DNA of 34,946 nt from Butyrivibrio sp. VCD2006 (GTDB taxonomy: Bacteria > Bacillota > Clostridia > Lachnospirales > Lachnospiraceae), in NCBI RefSeq assembly GCF_000423925.1, contig NZ_KE384110.1, positions 1-34,946 on the forward strand. Reading direction: 5' to 3'. Shown piece by piece: positions 33,353-34,946 of this stretch; positions within the stretch are counted from its first letter, which is position 1; every line of letters begins with the position of its first letter. The position numbers were made by a program, and so were the translations under genes. The notes under the pieces are model-generated. The model was given only the letters and a program-made list of their open reading frames with translations. It was not told the origin of the DNA and made no database searches.

Positions 33353-34132
33353 ATGGATAAAAGAGTCCTACTTATAGGAGCGTCAAAGAGTTTCATGGTA
33401 AGTGCAATTGCCAGGGGACTTCAGAAGGATGGCTTTGAGATCGTAAACTGCGAGTTTAACAAGGAGGCCATATTAAGTGTTGAGAACAAGCCTCAGCTCT
33501 ATGTGCTGTACCTTGGAGATCTTGATTTGAGCGATCCTGAAAAGAACGGAATCGAACCGCTAAAATATCTCGATGAGGCAATAGATAAGGAGCGCTTTTT
33601 CCTATACGAAGTCGGAAGCCATGAAGAGCTTGATTATGCCTCAAAATTCCTCTCCGTAATTAAGGTGACTGAGACATATCTTCGCCCGCTGGATGTTCAG
33701 GAGCTTTCAAATGCGCTTAGCTCAGTTGTTCAGAGCAACGAGATATCGGAGGATCAGAAAAAGAAGATTCTCGTTGTTGATGATGACGGAACCATGCTCA
33801 GAATGATCAAGACCTGGCTCTCCGTAAGATACAGAGTGTATATGGCAAGCTCTGGACTCATCGCCCTTAATTTCCTTCAAAGTAATGATGTGGATCTGGT
33901 GCTGCTTGACTATATGATGCCAAATATGGATGGCCCGACGGTGCTCACTGAGATCAGGAAAAAGGAAAAACTTGCAAATCTTCCGGTGATGTTCCTTACC
34001 TCCAAGAGTGACAAGGAAGCTGTTGTTACTGTGGCTGCCTTAAAGCCCACAAAGTACCTTCTTAAGACAATGCCAAAGGCCAAGCTTGTCAAAGCTATAA
34101 ATGAATTCTTCTATGGGCCTGAGGATAAATAG
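33353..34132 (+). CDS. Double-receiver response regulator without output domain
   Basis: A 259-residue cytoplasmic protein. Residues 1-125 are a pseudo-receiver (MDKRVLLIGASKSFMVSAIARGLQKDGFEIV...LYVLYLGDLDL...) lacking the normal acidic pocket and phospho-Asp context. Residues 138-256 are a full receiver: ILVVDDDGTM, phosphoacceptor Asp186 in LLDYMMPNMDG, FLTSKSD, and YLLKTMP with the conserved Lys. No DNA-binding or enzymatic output is present. It lies 39 bases after the hybrid kinase, with a good GAAGGGAAGGGG site, so it is the obvious final acceptor of that kinase's Hpt domain. How it acts, perhaps by binding the EAL protein, is inference. Confidence 0.9.
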   Translation: MDKRVLLIGASKSFMVSAIARGLQKDGFEIVNCEFNKEAILSVENKPQLYVLYLGDLDLSDPEKNGIEPLKYLDEAIDKERFFLYEVGSHEELDYASKFLSVIKVTETYLRPLDVQELSNALSSVVQSNEISEDQKKKILVVDDDGTMLRMIKTWLSVRYRVYMASSGLIALNFLQSNDVDLVLLDYMMPNMDGPTVLTEIRKKEKLANLPVMFLTSKSDKEAVVTVAALKPTKYLLKTMPKAKLVKAINEFFYGPEDK

Positions 34133-34205
34133 AGGTGGAAGATAGGAGTGGAGAATTAGAAGCTTCAAAATTGAAATAGGAGAATATAGATAAATAAAGT
34201 AGATG

Positions 34206-34266
34206 TGCTCCCTTCCAAGTAGTGCAAGATGGTTTTCCTGGCTGTTTGGAAGGGAGCATATTTTTT
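34206..34266 (+). terminator. Terminator of the signalling operon, formed by the first 52-bp repeat
   Basis: TGCTCCCTTCCAA (34206-34218) and TTGGAAGGGAGCA (34246-34258) pair perfectly over 13 bp, and TATTTTTT follows. The loop is unusually long (27 nt). Confidence 0.8.
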
Positions 34267-34372
34267 CTGAGTAGTGCAAGATGGATTTTCTTACCTGTAT
34301 GGAAGGAAGATATCATTTCTAAGTAGTGTAAGATGGTCGGGGATTTTGCCTGTTTGGAAAGATGCATATCAC
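34217..34372. repeat. Three tandem 52-bp repeats
   Basis: Copies begin at 34217, 34269 and 34321 with A/GAGTAGTGYAAGATGG and share the later block TGTWTGGAARG. The period is exactly 52. Only the first copy keeps the flanking arms that make the terminator hairpin. No reading frame that looks real crosses them. Confidence 0.75.
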
Positions 34373-34422
34373 GTTTTAGTCGGGGAGCTATTATTTTGAG
34401 ATTCTTGATAATTGTACGCCAT

Positions 34423-34542
34423 CCTTGACCCAATAAATCAGAATGCTTTGTTTCAGCTACCGAAGGCGATTGACTCATGAGCAACTGCAGATATTGCCTT
34501 CGGTCTCTCCGGTTTAGCATTCTGATTTATTTAGGCTCAAGG
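34423..34542. repeat. 120-nt long hairpin (nested inverted repeats)
   Basis: Outer arms CCTTGA/TCAAGG, then a perfect 16-bp stem AATAAATCAGAATGCT (34432-34447) with its complement at 34516-34531, an 11/11-nt symmetric internal loop, and a 12-bp stem ACCGAAGGCGAT (34459-34470) with ATTGCCTTCGGT (34493-34504, one G-U). The apex is 22 nt and includes CTCATGAG. A small CCCTGC/GCAGGG hairpin follows at 34548-34562. No T tract. It could be a structured RNA, a MITE-like element or a cruciform site. Confidence 0.75.
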
Positions 34543-34624
34543 ACAAGCCCTGCTTTGCAGGGTGGCTGGGAAAGTACCTCAGGCTCTTGATCTATGAGCA
34601 ACTGCCAGTCTGGAAGCCGCGTAG

Positions 34625-34946
34625 GCAGTGAAGAGAGAAGTTTTAGCTGAATCACAACTGAGGGAATTGATCTGGGCAGTGAAATGGGAAGTTTTGATTG
34701 AATCACTGCTGAGGAAATAGAAGTGAGCAGTGAAATGAGAGGTTTTGACGGAATCACTGCTGAGAAAATTGAATTGAGCAGTGAAATGAGAAGCTTTGGT
34801 TGAATCACTGCTGAAAATATGAATGAGAGCAGTGAAATGGGAGATTTTGATTAAATCACTGCTGAAAAGATAGAATTGAGCAGTGAAATGGAAAGTTTTG
34901 ATGGTATCACTGCTGAGAAATTGGAAGTGAGCAGTGAAATGGGGAG
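34625..34946. repeat. Array of 51-bp tandem repeats, each a palindrome with GCAGTGA / TCACTGC arms
   Basis: Copies begin at 34625, 34676, 34727, 34778, 34829, 34880 and 34931, exactly 51 bases apart; the last is cut by the window edge. Each full copy is a 34-nt element (GCAGTGA, 20 nt, TCACTGC) plus a 17-nt spacer. Arms are identical in copies 2 to 6, while interiors and spacers vary. Copy 1 has a decayed right arm (TCACAAC). Because 51 is a multiple of 3, one minus-strand frame stays open, giving a hydrophobic 17-residue repeat, but I see no gene signals for it. Confidence 0.88.

Noticed and set aside
34527..34946. Minus-strand repeat protein across the 51-bp array
   Set aside because: The open frame follows from a period divisible by 3. 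It has no ribosome site or signal, gives a low-complexity hydrophobic repeat, and the nucleotide arms are better conserved than the interiors, which favours structure over coding. It cannot be fully excluded because the window ends here.
1..34946. tRNA or rRNA genes
   Set aside because: No cloverleaf with a GGTTCRA T-arm and no rRNA-like stretch was seen in the gaps between genes.

Overview
The window looks like a chromosomal segment of a low-to-medium GC Firmicute of the family Lachnospiraceae, with a Butyrivibrio or Pseudobutyrivibrio relative most likely. The evidence is strong GGAGG ribosome binding sites, Lys-rich secreted proteins with Fn3 or BIG2-type domains, a GGGtGRT protein with its Fe-S-scaffold-like partner, and an abundance of cyclic-di-GMP and two-component genes. 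The assignment rests on gene types and style, not on a database match. I see no rRNA, no tRNA and no prophage structural genes.

Layout. 1-2.9 kb: the tail of an unknown gene, a Na+/alanine-type (AGCS) symporter, a stand-alone CheY-like receiver, and the remnant of an SMR efflux gene behind a hairpin that would mask its ribosome binding site. 3.1-7.6 kb: an operon with a lipoprotein M13 metallopeptidase, an ABC ATPase and two ABC-2-type permeases. 7.7-9.8 kb: an accessory insert with a TnpB-family RNA-guided nuclease, a structured candidate guide-RNA region and an unexplained array of five hairpins with GCAACAA/TTGTTGY arms. 9.8-12.7 kb (minus strand): a secreted Fn3-like protein and a SNF2-family helicase. 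12.9-20.5 kb (plus strand): an HD-GYP phosphodiesterase, a UvrD-like helicase, a GH13 glycosidase with a candidate cre site, then undecaprenol/diacylglycerol kinase, a small coiled-coil protein and an AarF/UbiB kinase. 20.5-26.9 kb: a small secreted protein (minus), the NifU-like/GGGtGRT pair behind a good promoter, a secreted GH25 muramidase, a CbxX-type AAA+ ATPase and a DUF2442-like/HTH protein behind a perfect palindrome. 26.9-34.1 kb: a YczE/YitT-like membrane protein (minus), then a signalling operon with a small protein, a GGDEF-EAL-GGDEF protein, a hybrid histidine kinase with REC and Hpt domains, and a double-receiver protein. 34.1-34.9 kb: a gene-free repeat region with three 52-bp tandem repeats (the first forming a terminator), a 120-nt long hairpin, and a 51-bp-period array of palindromes that runs off the end of the window.

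How it fits together. The main theme is signalling: an EAL phosphodiesterase with two degenerate GGDEF domains is encoded with a complete phosphorelay chain (His kinase, receiver, Hpt, then a separate receiver without an output domain). Another c-di-GMP phosphodiesterase (HD-GYP) and a lone receiver lie elsewhere in the window.

The most unusual signal is non-coding. Two separate arrays, at 9315-9630 and 34625-34946, are built from 34-35-nt elements with 7-nt terminal inverted repeats and a 20-21-nt interior. The arms are GCAACAA/TTGTTGY in one array and GCAGTGA/TCACTGC in the other. Both have the same architecture with complementary changes in the arms, which suggests conserved hairpin structure or paired binding sites of a kind I cannot name. 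This is my leading candidate for something undescribed.
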